NCBI GenBank assembly: GCA_021462845.1
Contig: JAJTXU010000006.1
Location: 1 to 50,180, forward strand
Reading direction: 5' to 3'
Source: Anaerolineales bacterium
GTDB lineage: Bacteria > Chloroflexota > Anaerolineae > Anaerolineales > Villigracilaceae
Length of the DNA: 50,180 nt
How positions within the stretch are numbered: the first letter of the stretch is position 1; each line of letters opens with the position of its first letter. The translations under genes were made by a program, and so were the position numbers. This document shows positions 40,768 to 49,105 of the stretch, one piece after another. The notes under the pieces are model-generated. The model saw nothing but the letters and a program-made list of their open reading frames with translations, was not told where the DNA came from and made no database searches.

Positions 40768-41823
40768 TTAAGGCTCTGCCGGCACGGTGTCGTTCGGTAA
40801 CACAGGCGGAGTCAAGATATCAACCCTGGGTCCTGTGGTGAAGTTAAGTTTTGCAGGGGGAGAAATGCCATACTTCGTCAACAGATTGGTCAGAGTTGCC
40901 GCTTGAGTCTCAATTCGGGAAGTATCGCTTGGGTTGCGCAAGGTCATGGTAATGAGCGCCCCGTTATAGATCAGGTAATTCAAATAGATCGAATCCTGAG
41001 GGTCGACCATGATGGTAATAATATCCGGCGCGGCTTGTTCCTGTGCTTGGGCAGGAGATGGAGTGGCGTTCGGGTCTGCCGAGGGAGCCGCCAACGTGAA
41101 ATTGCCAAGTTTCATCACAACCTTATCCTGCAAGATTATTTGACACACCATGCGAGGGCGTTGCGCTTCGGACGGAATCACATAAAACGGCTGTTGAAGC
41201 GTGGGATCAAGTTCCACTCGCCCTTGAGTTGACAGATCGCCACCGGAAATCACGGAGGTGGACAGAACAGGCGCGGCTTCCTGAGGAAACCACGTTCCAG
41301 TAACGGCTGACGTGTGATTGGGCAAAATGGTTTGATACGATGGGTCAATATCAATAAATAGCATACAGGCATTGACGTTTATGTGGGCGCCATCATTGAT
41401 TCCGTAGCCGGCTGTGGCAAGTCGGTTCGTCGGGATCGTAACCGCCACCATGCCTGTCGGGATCTGAACTGCCCAAGCGGGACCAGAAATTTCAACCGGT
41501 TTTGACCCCACCATGGATGAGGTGATCACAACACCCTGCTCCAAGGTGAACCGAGCGGTCTGACCCACCAAATTCGCCTCTTCGCCTGCGGTAAACATCA
41601 CTTCTGCAACATTCGCCGAGGGAATGGCAAATTTGCCAAGTAAGTCTTCCGTAATTTCGGCGCCTTGGGGAATGTTCTGGGCAGCATAGTAGATTTCAGT
41701 TACCGCCGTTTGAGTCGCTTGTTGCTGTGTGGCAGGAGCGAACAAATTCAGGGCAACGAACACGACCCCCAGCCCCACTACAAGAATTAATACAACGAAG
41801 ATTAGTAATCGTCCGCGACGCAT
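40768..41823 (-). CDS. cpaB: Flp pilus assembly protein CpaB/RcpC
   Basis: 351-residue protein with an N-terminal membrane helix (about 5-28: RLLIFVVLILVVGLGVVFVAL) and an outer SAF-like domain (IPQGAEITEDLLGKFAIP, then GQTARFTLEQGVVITSSMVG), as in CpaB. The last third is rich in Ala, Pro and Gln (ASADPNATPSPAQAQEQAAP linker). It starts 105 nt downstream of the pilin terminator and has a GAGGAG site and its own likely -10 box (41884-41889). Confidence 0.85.
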   Translation of the reverse strand: MRRGRLLIFVVLILVVGLGVVFVALNLFAPATQQQATQTAVTEIYYAAQNIPQGAEITEDLLGKFAIPSANVAEVMFTAGEEANLVGQTARFTLEQGVVITSSMVGSKPVEISGPAWAVQIPTGMVAVTIPTNRLATAGYGINDGAHINVNACMLFIDIDPSYQTILPNHTSAVTGTWFPQEAAPVLSTSVISGGDLSTQGRVELDPTLQQPFYVIPSEAQRPRMVCQIILQDKVVMKLGNFTLAAPSADPNATPSPAQAQEQAAPDIITIMVDPQDSIYLNYLIYNGALITMTLRNPSDTSRIETQAATLTNLLTKYGISPPAKLNFTTGPRVDILTPPVLPNDTVPAEP

Positions 41824-41883
41824 ATTTCAGATCTCCTCTCTTGACTATTCATCCGTCAAGCTGGTATGTCCATCTTTCCTGTG

Positions 41884-41889
41884 ATTATA
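41884..41889 (-). promoter_or_regulatory. -10 box of the cpaB-tad operon
   Basis: On the minus strand TATAAT at 41889-41884, downstream of the pilin terminator. No good -35 box is seen. It would start a leader of about 54 nt to cpaB. Confidence 0.4.
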
Positions 41890-41923
41890 CAGCATAAATA
41901 AGAGGCAATAATGGCAAATTAGT

Positions 41924-41965
41924 AAAAAAGTAGGACTCTGCCAGTGGCAGAGTCCTACTTTTTTT
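41924..41965. terminator. Strong bidirectional terminator after the Flp pilin gene
   Basis: Arms of about 20 nt (aaaaaagtaggactctgcca / tggcagagtcctactttttt) are perfect complements, with T-runs on both sides. It ends the pilin transcript (minus strand) 17 nt after its stop codon and so separates pilin expression from the cpaB-tad genes. Confidence 0.9.
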
Positions 41966-41981
41966 GCAGGTCAGCGTGGGG

Positions 41982-42131
41982 TTACGGCAGGGAGTTGTTG
42001 ATGCTGGAGAAGGTATTGCCGATCTTGGGTCCGAGCAACTGCATAACTGCAATCACCACAATCGCCACGAGAGCGATGATGATGGCATACTCAACCAAGC
42101 CTTGACCTTTTTCTTTGGGTGCGAATAACAT
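41982..42131 (-). CDS. flp: Flp-type pilin subunit
   Basis: A 49-residue prepilin, the major fibre subunit of the Tad pilus. The short leader ends KEKGQG and is followed by the Flp-type LVEYAIIIALVAIVVIAVM hydrophobic stretch, with the E5 and Y6 of the mature subunit (cleavage predicted after G11). The tail is QLLGPKIGNTFSSINNSLP. It has an AAGGAG site, its own promoter (42192-42219) and a very strong terminator, so it can be made in excess of the machinery genes. A prepilin peptidase gene is not present in this window. Confidence 0.92.
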   Translation of the reverse strand: MLFAPKEKGQGLVEYAIIIALVAIVVIAVMQLLGPKIGNTFSSINNSLP

Positions 42132-42191
42132 GATGAAATCTCCTTTGGATCTAAAATATTTTTTCCTGAGATAACTCTCAGCGTTGATATT

Positions 42192-42219
42192 ATTTTATCC
42201 AGAAAGAAATAAAAATCAA
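42192..42219 (-). promoter_or_regulatory. Probable promoter of the Flp pilin gene
   Basis: On the minus strand TTGATT (42219-42214), 16-nt spacer, TAAAAT (42197-42192). The leader of about 55 nt contains a perfect ctgaga-gtta-tctcag hairpin (about 42166-42181) before the ribosome site, which could stabilise the pilin mRNA. Confidence 0.5.
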
Positions 42220-42277
42220 GATTGGGAGGGTCAGAAACGCTTACAATCCTGTTATCTTTACCTAACGACTTTGAAAT

Positions 42278-43309
42278 CTACGATCGTGCCGAGACCGCGA
42301 AGGAAACGCGCGCTCCTTTTCCCGGGGAACTGTCGATTTCGAAATTTCCGCCCAACATTTCAGCCCGCTCGCGAATCAATTTTAGCCCAAGACTGTTATT
42401 CTGAAGCGCGCTATCGGGATCAAACCCCTTGCCATTGTCATCAATACTAACGCGGATTCGATCTTCTCCCAAGTCAATCAACACTTTCACCTGGGTAGCC
42501 TGCCCATGACGGGCAGAATTCCCAAGCAGTTCTTGAATGGCGCGGAATAACATGACTTCGAGGTACGGTTGCAAACGACGCTCATTACCGGTAACCGTAA
42601 TAGTCACATCGATACTTGTCTGTTCCCTGAAGGCATCGGCATAACGCCGGAGCGTGGGAACCAAACCCAAGTCGTCCAACATCATCGGGCGCAACTCAAA
42701 GATGAAATTTCTCACCTTCTGGAATGTGCCCATTGCGGACGATTTCAAATTATTCAATTCGTCGCGAGCCTGGTTTGTATCTACATCCATCAGGCGCATG
42801 GCGATCTCGGTCTGGAGGATGAAATTGGAGAGCGCTTGCGCAGGTCCATCGTGAATTTGACGAGACAAACGCTGGCGTTCGGTTTCCTGCGCATTGACCA
42901 GCATCTCGACGCTTGCCATAGGACTCTTTGAAGTCGACCCGGACGAAGAAGCAACTGCTCCGCCGCCTGCGGTCATTGTGCTTGCCCGTTCAAGCGCCGA
43001 TTTGAACCGCTCAAGGTGGGTCTTTTCGCTTTGGAGTTTTTCCAACTGCCCTCGCATCACAAACAGCCGTTGTTGGGCGTCCAGGGCAGAATCGTACGCA
43101 TTTCTGATTTCCTGCTGGGGCATTTTATCCAATTGATTCTGAACCTGTTGCAGGTGCGTGGTAATTGCCGCATTTCGCTGGGAAAGTTTGGAGACCTCCA
43201 CTTGACTTTGCTCGATCATCAAGGTGATCTCACGCAACGCGCGGACTGTCTCATCAAGCTCAGCCTGAATGTCCAACTCGCCGACGGGCGATTCCAGTTC
43301 CACAGACAT
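42278..43309 (-). CDS. Soluble DegS-like sensor histidine kinase
   Basis: A 343-residue cytosolic kinase without membrane segments. Residues about 15-110 are a long coiled coil (REITLMIEQSQVEVSKLSQR and on), then a Gly/Ser/Thr linker, the HisKA_3 dimerisation domain with phospho-His H153 (RQIHDGPAQAL), and an HATPase_c domain (N-box ELLGNSARHG, then DDNGKGFDPD and SPGKGARVSF). Such kinases (DegS type) sense cytosolic signals or partner proteins. It follows the response regulator gene by 3 nt, so the two form a pair, adjacent to the Tad genes. Confidence 0.9.
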   Translation of the reverse strand: MSVELESPVGELDIQAELDETVRALREITLMIEQSQVEVSKLSQRNAAITTHLQQVQNQLDKMPQQEIRNAYDSALDAQQRLFVMRGQLEKLQSEKTHLERFKSALERASTMTAGGGAVASSSGSTSKSPMASVEMLVNAQETERQRLSRQIHDGPAQALSNFILQTEIAMRLMDVDTNQARDELNNLKSSAMGTFQKVRNFIFELRPMMLDDLGLVPTLRRYADAFREQTSIDVTITVTGNERRLQPYLEVMLFRAIQELLGNSARHGQATQVKVLIDLGEDRIRVSIDDNGKGFDPDSALQNNSLGLKLIRERAEMLGGNFEIDSSPGKGARVSFAVSARS

Positions 43310-43312
43310 ACG

Positions 43313-44014
43313 TTACTCCTGAGTTTTCTCTTGGTCGAATTGTAACTTAACCCAACCGCGCTTCAGAGCATACACGACAGCCTGGGTTCGGTCTTCAACG
43401 CCAAATTTGCGGAGGATCGAGGTGACATGATTTTTCACGGTCTGGTGGCTGATCCCCAATAGGCCGGCAATTTCCTTGTTGCTCATGCCGCGCACAACGC
43501 AACTGAGCACTTCCATTTCACGGTCCGATAAAGGATGAAATGGCGCCCCAGGCTCACTGTAGGAGCGACGCGTGCCTTCCATTTGTTCGTCGATCCAGTG
43601 GTCGAGTTCGCGCCGGTTGAAGACATTCCCGCCCACTGCATATCTCCCCTCCGAAACGGCTCGAATCGTGCGCGCCAACACATCTGGCTCAATATCTTTG
43701 GCGCAATATCCAGCCGCGCCCGCGATCATCGCATGGATCGCCTGCTCGACGTCGTCATATCCGGTCAGCAATACTACACGGGTTGGGATGCGGTCAGAGG
43801 ACACATGATGCGTAACCTGCTGACCATTCAAGCCGGGCATGTTCACATCCAGAATCGCCACATTGGGTTTCAACGACCGAATTTGATCAAGCGCATCGTT
43901 CCCATCTGAGGCTTGAGACAAAATCCGAAAATCACGTTCCAGAGACAGCGCATCCACCACCCCCTGCCGAAATAACGGGTGGTCGTCTGCAACGATCAGA
44001 GTAATTTCATTCAT
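43313..44014 (-). CDS. NarL/DegU-type response regulator
   Basis: A 233-residue regulator. The receiver has the acidic pocket D10/D11, phosphoacceptor D56 (AILDVNMPG) and the lysine in CAKDIEPDV (K in place of the typical KP motif). The C-terminal LuxR-type HTH is SDREMEVLSCVVRGMSNKEIAGLLGIS followed by HQTVKNHVTSILRKFGV, with a residual linker of 40 residues. It is the first gene of the pair with the kinase, under its own promoter. Possible targets include the nearby flp/tad promoters; no binding site was recognised. Confidence 0.92.
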   Translation of the reverse strand: MNEITLIVADDHPLFRQGVVDALSLERDFRILSQASDGNDALDQIRSLKPNVAILDVNMPGLNGQQVTHHVSSDRIPTRVVLLTGYDDVEQAIHAMIAGAAGYCAKDIEPDVLARTIRAVSEGRYAVGGNVFNRRELDHWIDEQMEGTRRSYSEPGAPFHPLSDREMEVLSCVVRGMSNKEIAGLLGISHQTVKNHVTSILRKFGVEDRTQAVVYALKRGWVKLQFDQEKTQE

Positions 44015-44044
44015 ATTTCAATCCCATGATTAACTGTGAACCGG

Positions 44045-44073
44045 AGTATAGCACAGGTGGTACATAGGGGCAA
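44045..44073 (-). promoter_or_regulatory. Promoter of the regulator-kinase pair
   Basis: On the minus strand TTGCCC (44073-44068), 17-nt spacer, TATACT (44050-44045). The start near 44038 gives a leader of about 24 nt to the ATG at 44014. Confidence 0.6.
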
Positions 44074-44117
44074 TTTGACGGGTTTGCATCCGCATATCAA
44101 TATCGTTTTAGCATTCA

Positions 44118-45590
44118 TTATTTCCATTTTAAGACCAACATGTGGTCATCAAGATTTGTCGATGATGAAGCCTCGCCTGCAACAAAGACGATTTCCCGGT
44201 TGTCGATAAGTTCTTCATAAAAGCCCGGAGGCGCAATCAGGTACTCAGCCGAGCGATCATTGAGGTAATCAGCCAGCCTGGCTTCATCACGAATGAACGG
44301 TATCACTTCCGGGTCGACCAACCCCGCAAGGTCAAGCAGCGGATTTGAGGCGAAATATCCCATCGCGCCAATATCATGAACGGCGAGGGTAGCATCGGGA
44401 GGAATGTTTCGTTTGACCCATTCAGCAGTGGCGACCATTTCACTTTCCACCCAGAACACATCCTTCGCATTTTGCAACCCGCCAAGGATGAAAAATGCAA
44501 CCGATAATGTCGCGACCAGAGTCTTCCACAGAAATTTCAGGCGCAGGTTCGATCTTGCGCCCAGCATGAACCCAGCCATGCCCAACAAGCCCCACAAATA
44601 AAGGATGGGAAAAGCAGGGATGATGTAGCGCCCGTGTTGATAGGGAGGCAATCGCAGAAAATAGAGTAGAACATATCCCACAAACCAAATGATGCCAGCC
44701 AACGCACCCCAATTTCGATTCCGAATTGCCCCACTCACCCATCCCACCGCGCCGGGGGATAAAGCAATAAAAGGACTCGCAAATATGGGCAATAAATAAT
44801 CCACCAGGCGTTCCTGCAATGGTCGGTTAAGCCAGTCGGCTTGATACTCCGCTTGCTTGGCATAGAACGTATTTGGCATCGGGTTGCCGGAAAGCGCGAG
44901 ATTGAACAACAAGTATAGAAGAAACAAAACCCCAAAACCGATAAGCACAGATATAGCCGATCTGCCGCGAGAAGACCAACTTTTTTCAGTGAAGGCAATC
45001 GTAAACAGAATCGGTCCCAGCAATGTCGCTCCATCGGGGCGAACCCACACGCTGAGACCCGCGAGCAAACCCAACATTGCATAGCGACTCGAACCGCCAA
45101 TGAGGGATGTCAGAACAAGAAAGATCAACAACGCGTGGAGCAGAGTTTCCATCCCGGAGGTTGCCGCCCACGTGAGATGCCACGCAAACACGAAGAAGAT
45201 ACCCACCCACGGGATGCGAGGTGAATAACCCGTCAGCAATTTTCGCGCGCTGGCTTCGGCAAAAATTGCGAGCAAGGTTAACATCAACCACCCGAGGAAA
45301 AATGTCCACGCGTAGGGAGCAAGACGAATCACATATCCGATCGAGAGCAATAACGTCCAAAGCGGCGAGGTGGAACCGGCGGATTGCTCGCCGAGCCGAA
45401 ACGCCCACTCACCATGCTCGGCAAGATTTCTTGCATAGGTGAGATGAATCCACGTATCGTCCAGCGGAAAGCCGACCCTAGAGATCATTGCGTTCATCCA
45501 CAAATACAACCCCACAGCGCCAAGCGATGCGAACGCGACGATCACGCGCCAATCAAGGCGCGGCTTCAATGAAGTAGAGACGCGCGCCAT
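44118..45590 (-). CDS. GT-C family membrane glycosyltransferase
   Basis: A 490-residue protein with about ten membrane segments. Its N-terminal loop has FPLDDTWIHLTYARNLAEHG with an Asp pair as in the GT-C active site, and the SAGSTSPLW and ATSGMETLLHALL motifs resemble the arabinofuranosyltransferase/AftB-like group. A soluble C-terminal part (about 380-490) carries DIGAMGYFASNPLLDLAGLVD. The lipid-linked sugar donor is unknown. I chose the ATG at 45590; the preceding TTG is an alternative. It overlaps the upstream gene by 38 nt. Confidence 0.8.
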   Translation of the reverse strand: MARVSTSLKPRLDWRVIVAFASLGAVGLYLWMNAMISRVGFPLDDTWIHLTYARNLAEHGEWAFRLGEQSAGSTSPLWTLLLSIGYVIRLAPYAWTFFLGWLMLTLLAIFAEASARKLLTGYSPRIPWVGIFFVFAWHLTWAATSGMETLLHALLIFLVLTSLIGGSSRYAMLGLLAGLSVWVRPDGATLLGPILFTIAFTEKSWSSRGRSAISVLIGFGVLFLLYLLFNLALSGNPMPNTFYAKQAEYQADWLNRPLQERLVDYLLPIFASPFIALSPGAVGWVSGAIRNRNWGALAGIIWFVGYVLLYFLRLPPYQHGRYIIPAFPILYLWGLLGMAGFMLGARSNLRLKFLWKTLVATLSVAFFILGGLQNAKDVFWVESEMVATAEWVKRNIPPDATLAVHDIGAMGYFASNPLLDLAGLVDPEVIPFIRDEARLADYLNDRSAEYLIAPPGFYEELIDNREIVFVAGEASSSTNLDDHMLVLKWK

Positions 45591-47106
45591 CAATTTCTCC
45601 TACAAAAATAAAGTTTGAGTTTCCTTGCGGGGTTTCGTATAAATCTTGAATCGCATCATAGGTGCCTCCTTCTTCAAGAACCAGATACCGCGCGTCAAAT
45701 TTTTTCGCAACAGCCAGGATGGTCGACTCATCCCCAAACGGCAACGCGACCGCCGACCGACCCGATGAGATAAAGTACCCGGGCGGATTACGGACGATCA
45801 CCACGTCATTCGGGCTGATCCCGCTTTCCTGAAACATTCCCTCCACCTCCGCATACACGGCGTCATCCTGCGCCCAGCCGCTGGAGATCACGCGGAGATT
45901 TACGAGGTAGAACGTCATGAACACAGATAGAATAACAATGATGCCTTGAAAAACTACAGGAGCGTTTTTGTCCTTGAATTGACCGCGACTCCGCGCCCAC
46001 GAGAGGACGGCATCCAACCCGATCGGGGCGGCAACCCACCACATCGGCTGGAACGCCGCGCCCGCATGGAAGAAACTACCGCGCGGACCGGCGAATGGAA
46101 AGACAACCGTCATCACTGTAAAAAGGATCAGCCAACCCGTCACCGCGATCTTGGTCTGCAATTCTTTGCGCAGGACCCACAGCCCAATGATAATGAAGGG
46201 AAGAAGAAAAATCTCGCCTTGCGCGCCGAATGCGAGGCTCACATTGGATGTGAATGCGGCGAGGCGGTCTTGCAATGCGACGCCTAAGCCTGCTTGCAGG
46301 AACCCTTCGCGCGTAAGCGCATCGGGCGGATAGATGAATGTTTGGTTATAGTTCTCAAGCCAGAGCAATCGTCCGCCACCGGGGGCGAGGAAGGAATGAA
46401 ACAAGGCAAAGTTGCGATAGTGCCAGAAGCCCATGATGAGTAAATAGCCAAAAAGAACAAACGAGCAAAAGAGAAAAACCTGACGCAGATTCAGCCTCGC
46501 CCCCTCTTTTCGAGAGAGGGAGACTAACCCCGCCAAGCCAAACCAGAGCAACCCGTCACTACGTGACAGGGTCAACAAACCAGCGAACGCGCCGAGGGCA
46601 AGGGGAATCCATTTTTCATTACGAGGGGCGAGGATTAAAAAGGTTGCGCCTAGAATCATGAAGATGGCATAGTTATCGGGGACGGGCATGAACGGCGCGT
46701 AGTACATTGAGAAGATCGAAAGCAAGCCTGAAACCATCGCGAGGCGAGTTTGGCGTGAAATGGTGTAGGCGAGAGTCGCTGTCAGGATGGGCACACAGGC
46801 TGAAAGGAGGATGAACGGAGCGCGTCCTACCGCGTAGGTGGTGAGTCCCGTGATCCACATCCCCAGCGCCGAGACGATGGACGCCAGCGGCATCCAATAG
46901 GTGTGCGAGGGGTTGGGGAGTCCTTGCGGATCGCTGAGGTAATTCCAAATATAGGGTTCGGTAAAGCCTTTGCCTTGCGCGAGTTGAATGCCGCCGGCGA
47001 AATAATAATCGGCGTCCATGTAGCCCGGCAGGCTTTGATAGCTCGAGATCGCGATTGGGATAACCAAGCCAGTGAGAAAGAGAATAAGGTAATGACGCCA
47101 GTTCAT
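45553..47106 (-). CDS. GT-C family membrane glycosyltransferase
   Basis: A 517-residue polytopic membrane protein. After the first helix it has GYMDADYYFAGGIQLAQGKGF, with an Asp-Ala-Asp motif that fits the GT-C catalytic loop, and later SHTYWMPLASIVSAL. About ten hydrophobic segments follow and a soluble C-terminal domain of about 100 residues (VVIVRNPPGYFISSGRSAVA). The start at 47106 overlaps the preceding gene by 4 nt (47103-47106). Donor and acceptor are unknown; the three neighbouring genes probably modify one cell-envelope glycan. Confidence 0.78.
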   Translation of the reverse strand: MNWRHYLILFLTGLVIPIAISSYQSLPGYMDADYYFAGGIQLAQGKGFTEPYIWNYLSDPQGLPNPSHTYWMPLASIVSALGMWITGLTTYAVGRAPFILLSACVPILTATLAYTISRQTRLAMVSGLLSIFSMYYAPFMPVPDNYAIFMILGATFLILAPRNEKWIPLALGAFAGLLTLSRSDGLLWFGLAGLVSLSRKEGARLNLRQVFLFCSFVLFGYLLIMGFWHYRNFALFHSFLAPGGGRLLWLENYNQTFIYPPDALTREGFLQAGLGVALQDRLAAFTSNVSLAFGAQGEIFLLPFIIIGLWVLRKELQTKIAVTGWLILFTVMTVVFPFAGPRGSFFHAGAAFQPMWWVAAPIGLDAVLSWARSRGQFKDKNAPVVFQGIIVILSVFMTFYLVNLRVISSGWAQDDAVYAEVEGMFQESGISPNDVVIVRNPPGYFISSGRSAVALPFGDESTILAVAKKFDARYLVLEEGGTYDAIQDLYETPQGNSNFIFVGEIDGARLYFIEAAP

Positions 47107-48368
47107 TTGCGAAGCCCCACTTGATCGAACCATGTGCGCGGCGAACGGACGGCAAACCAGCGCATCCAATACAGGGCAAGGAGAGCCGCAATGGGCGGAA
47201 GGGTCGCGAGTAAATCTTTATAAGCGTACGATACAAAAACAAACGACGCGTAGTACAAGCCAAATGGAATAAGAAAGCCGCTCGCGAACACAATGAAGCC
47301 CGCCATGATCTGGCGGCGATTCCAGCGCTCGGATACAAGCAGGAGAATCAAAATAAAAGCAGGCAACAGCGCCGCATAGTTGGATGGGAATATTGGAAAG
47401 CCCAGCAAGGGAGTTGCGGCAAGCGAGAGGCAAGCGACCCATGTAATTCGGCGAAAATGCTCCTGCGCCGCGCGAAGCATTTCGATAAAAACGATCATGA
47501 GCAAAACGACGGAGAAGATCGCGCCCAGCGGAAGTTTGGAAGCGGGGAACCAAAATTCCAAGATGGAGTTGAAGTTCAATGCCGCGCCGCGATACCAATC
47601 CGATAGCGTCGCGCGAATGTACGGGAGGAACCAGTCTGGCTTCATCAAGAAAGATACCGCGAGCAAAACGAAAAGCGCCATGCTCAAACCGGTCAAAACC
47701 GCCCAGCGCTTATTGGCAACGATGAGGACGATGACGAATAGAAAAAACAACGCGCCAACTTCCCATTGATAGATGAGCAGGGCAAGTAATCCGCCGGCGA
47801 GTTCATCGTTGAACGAACGGAGCGCGAGCAGAATGGCGATATAGATGAAAGTGAAGAATATTGTGGGCGACGCGGAGAGTAGAGGCAACAGGCTGTAGTA
47901 ACCGAACAACGCAAAGACAAAAAGGCAAACAAGCGTCCAGCGCGGAGCCTGCCATTCGAGCAGGCGCAAGGTAAGCAAAACGGTTCCAATCAATGCGGCT
48001 TCGGCAAAGAGCATCCAGATTCCGCGCGCGATCGAAAAATCGCTGAAGACCGCCAACGGCGCGTACAACAACACAATGTAAAACGGGTCGTTCAGCACAT
48101 ATCCGTACTCGCTAGCCAATGCGGTTCGCCCATAGACCAATGACTGGACGCGCTCGGCAACGGCTGTGTTATATGGCTCGATCCCCTCAAACATGAACGC
48201 GCGCGCGCCATTCCAACGTAACGATAACCACTCGCCGCCGGGCAGGGTCCGCGCGAGGAAGATGTTCAATGCAAGCAAGGCGGCGAGGGCAAGGAAAAGC
48301 AAAAGGAGGAAGCGAATATCCTCCCAACTCCATCCTTTGCGCATTTTGCGAATATCCTGGAATGCCAT
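47103..48368 (-). CDS. GT87-like (DUF2029) mannosyltransferase-type protein
   Basis: A 421-residue membrane protein with about ten hydrophobic segments and few soluble parts. The N-terminal outer loop has WLSLRWNGARAFMFEGIEPYNTAVAER, and the LNDPFYIVLLYAPLAVFSDF stretch fits DUF2029/GT87 proteins, which use polyprenyl-phosphate mannose in mycobacteria. First of three overlapping GT-C genes. Family is a moderate call and the substrate is unknown. Confidence 0.7.
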   Translation of the reverse strand: MAFQDIRKMRKGWSWEDIRFLLLLFLALAALLALNIFLARTLPGGEWLSLRWNGARAFMFEGIEPYNTAVAERVQSLVYGRTALASEYGYVLNDPFYIVLLYAPLAVFSDFSIARGIWMLFAEAALIGTVLLTLRLLEWQAPRWTLVCLFVFALFGYYSLLPLLSASPTIFFTFIYIAILLALRSFNDELAGGLLALLIYQWEVGALFFLFVIVLIVANKRWAVLTGLSMALFVLLAVSFLMKPDWFLPYIRATLSDWYRGAALNFNSILEFWFPASKLPLGAIFSVVLLMIVFIEMLRAAQEHFRRITWVACLSLAATPLLGFPIFPSNYAALLPAFILILLLVSERWNRRQIMAGFIVFASGFLIPFGLYYASFVFVSYAYKDLLATLPPIAALLALYWMRWFAVRSPRTWFDQVGLRK

Positions 48369-48393
48369 ATTCTCTCGTGTGTAAAAACCTTTG

Positions 48394-48460
48394 AACCGCG
48401 AAGCCCGCTAAGAACGCAAAGAATTCTTAACCCTAGTGATCTTCGCGGTCTTAGCGGTTA
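48394..48460. repeat. Imperfect palindrome upstream of the GT87 gene
   Basis: Aaccgcgaagcccgctaag on the left and cttcgcggtcttagcggtt on the right share complementary words. It lies between the GNAT and GT-C genes and holds no reading frame. Confidence 0.55.
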
Positions 48461-48465
48461 AGAAA

Positions 48466-49029
48466 TTAATCAATGACAAACCGAAAGATCGGACGCGTGG
48501 GAGAATTACGCGCAACTTCTTTGAAGCCCGCCCGCTCGAACGCAGATGCCGTTCCTGTAAACGCAAACGGAGGCGCGATCGGTTTCCCAGTTTCCACAGG
48601 ATATCCTTCGACGATCTTTCCGCCCTTCGATCTGACATACCCAACTGCGGCTTTCAACAACTCGACGTTGATTCCCTGCTTGCGGAACTTCTTCGCGACA
48701 AAAAAACACGGCACCGACCAGACTTCCTGACCGTCTACAGGCTTGAGAATTTTGGAGTGCGCCAATTTTTCATACGCGGCGCGCGGCTCCACTGCCACCC
48801 AGCCAACCACATCGCCATGCAAATATGCAAGCAGACCCGTAACTATGCCGTCGTTCAATTGGTTTTTATGCAACTGCCGCGCTTCGTAGCCTTTTGCTTC
48901 GTCGTAGGCTTTGCCGCGCAGTTTCCAATACATACACCAGCATCCATCGCACGCGCCATGAGAGCCGAAGAGTTCTTCGAAGTCGTTCCAGAGGTTTCGA
49001 GTAAGAGGGTGAAAGGAGAGGTCGCTCAT
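48466..49029 (-). CDS. GNAT acetyltransferase-like protein
   Basis: A 187-residue acetyltransferase of the GNAT superfamily, with the acetyl-CoA region SVPCFFVAKKFRKQGINVELLKAA (around residues 100-125) and a following VRSKGGKIVEGYPVE strand. The N-terminal FGSHGACDGCWCMYWKLRG segment has four cysteines within about 10 residues, characteristic of one GNAT subgroup whose substrates are unknown. The ATG at 49029 was chosen. It is not in an operon with its neighbours, which are separated by palindromes. Confidence 0.8.
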   Translation of the reverse strand: MSDLSFHPLTRNLWNDFEELFGSHGACDGCWCMYWKLRGKAYDEAKGYEARQLHKNQLNDGIVTGLLAYLHGDVVGWVAVEPRAAYEKLAHSKILKPVDGQEVWSVPCFFVAKKFRKQGINVELLKAAVGYVRSKGGKIVEGYPVETGKPIAPPFAFTGTASAFERAGFKEVARNSPTRPIFRFVID

Positions 49030-49039
49030 TAAAAATCCT

Positions 49040-49101
49040 AGCCACAGAACGCGCAAAGGTGTTGAGATGTTTCTCTGAAAACCTTGCGGTCTCTGTCGTT
49101 A
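49040..49101. repeat. Imperfect palindrome between GNAT and lipid kinase genes
   Basis: The words gccacagaacgcgcaaaggt and accttgcggtctctgtcgtt can pair partly. A related sequence, gccacagagcgcgcagag, lies at 50015-50058. Confidence 0.5.
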
Positions 49102-49105
49102 AATT

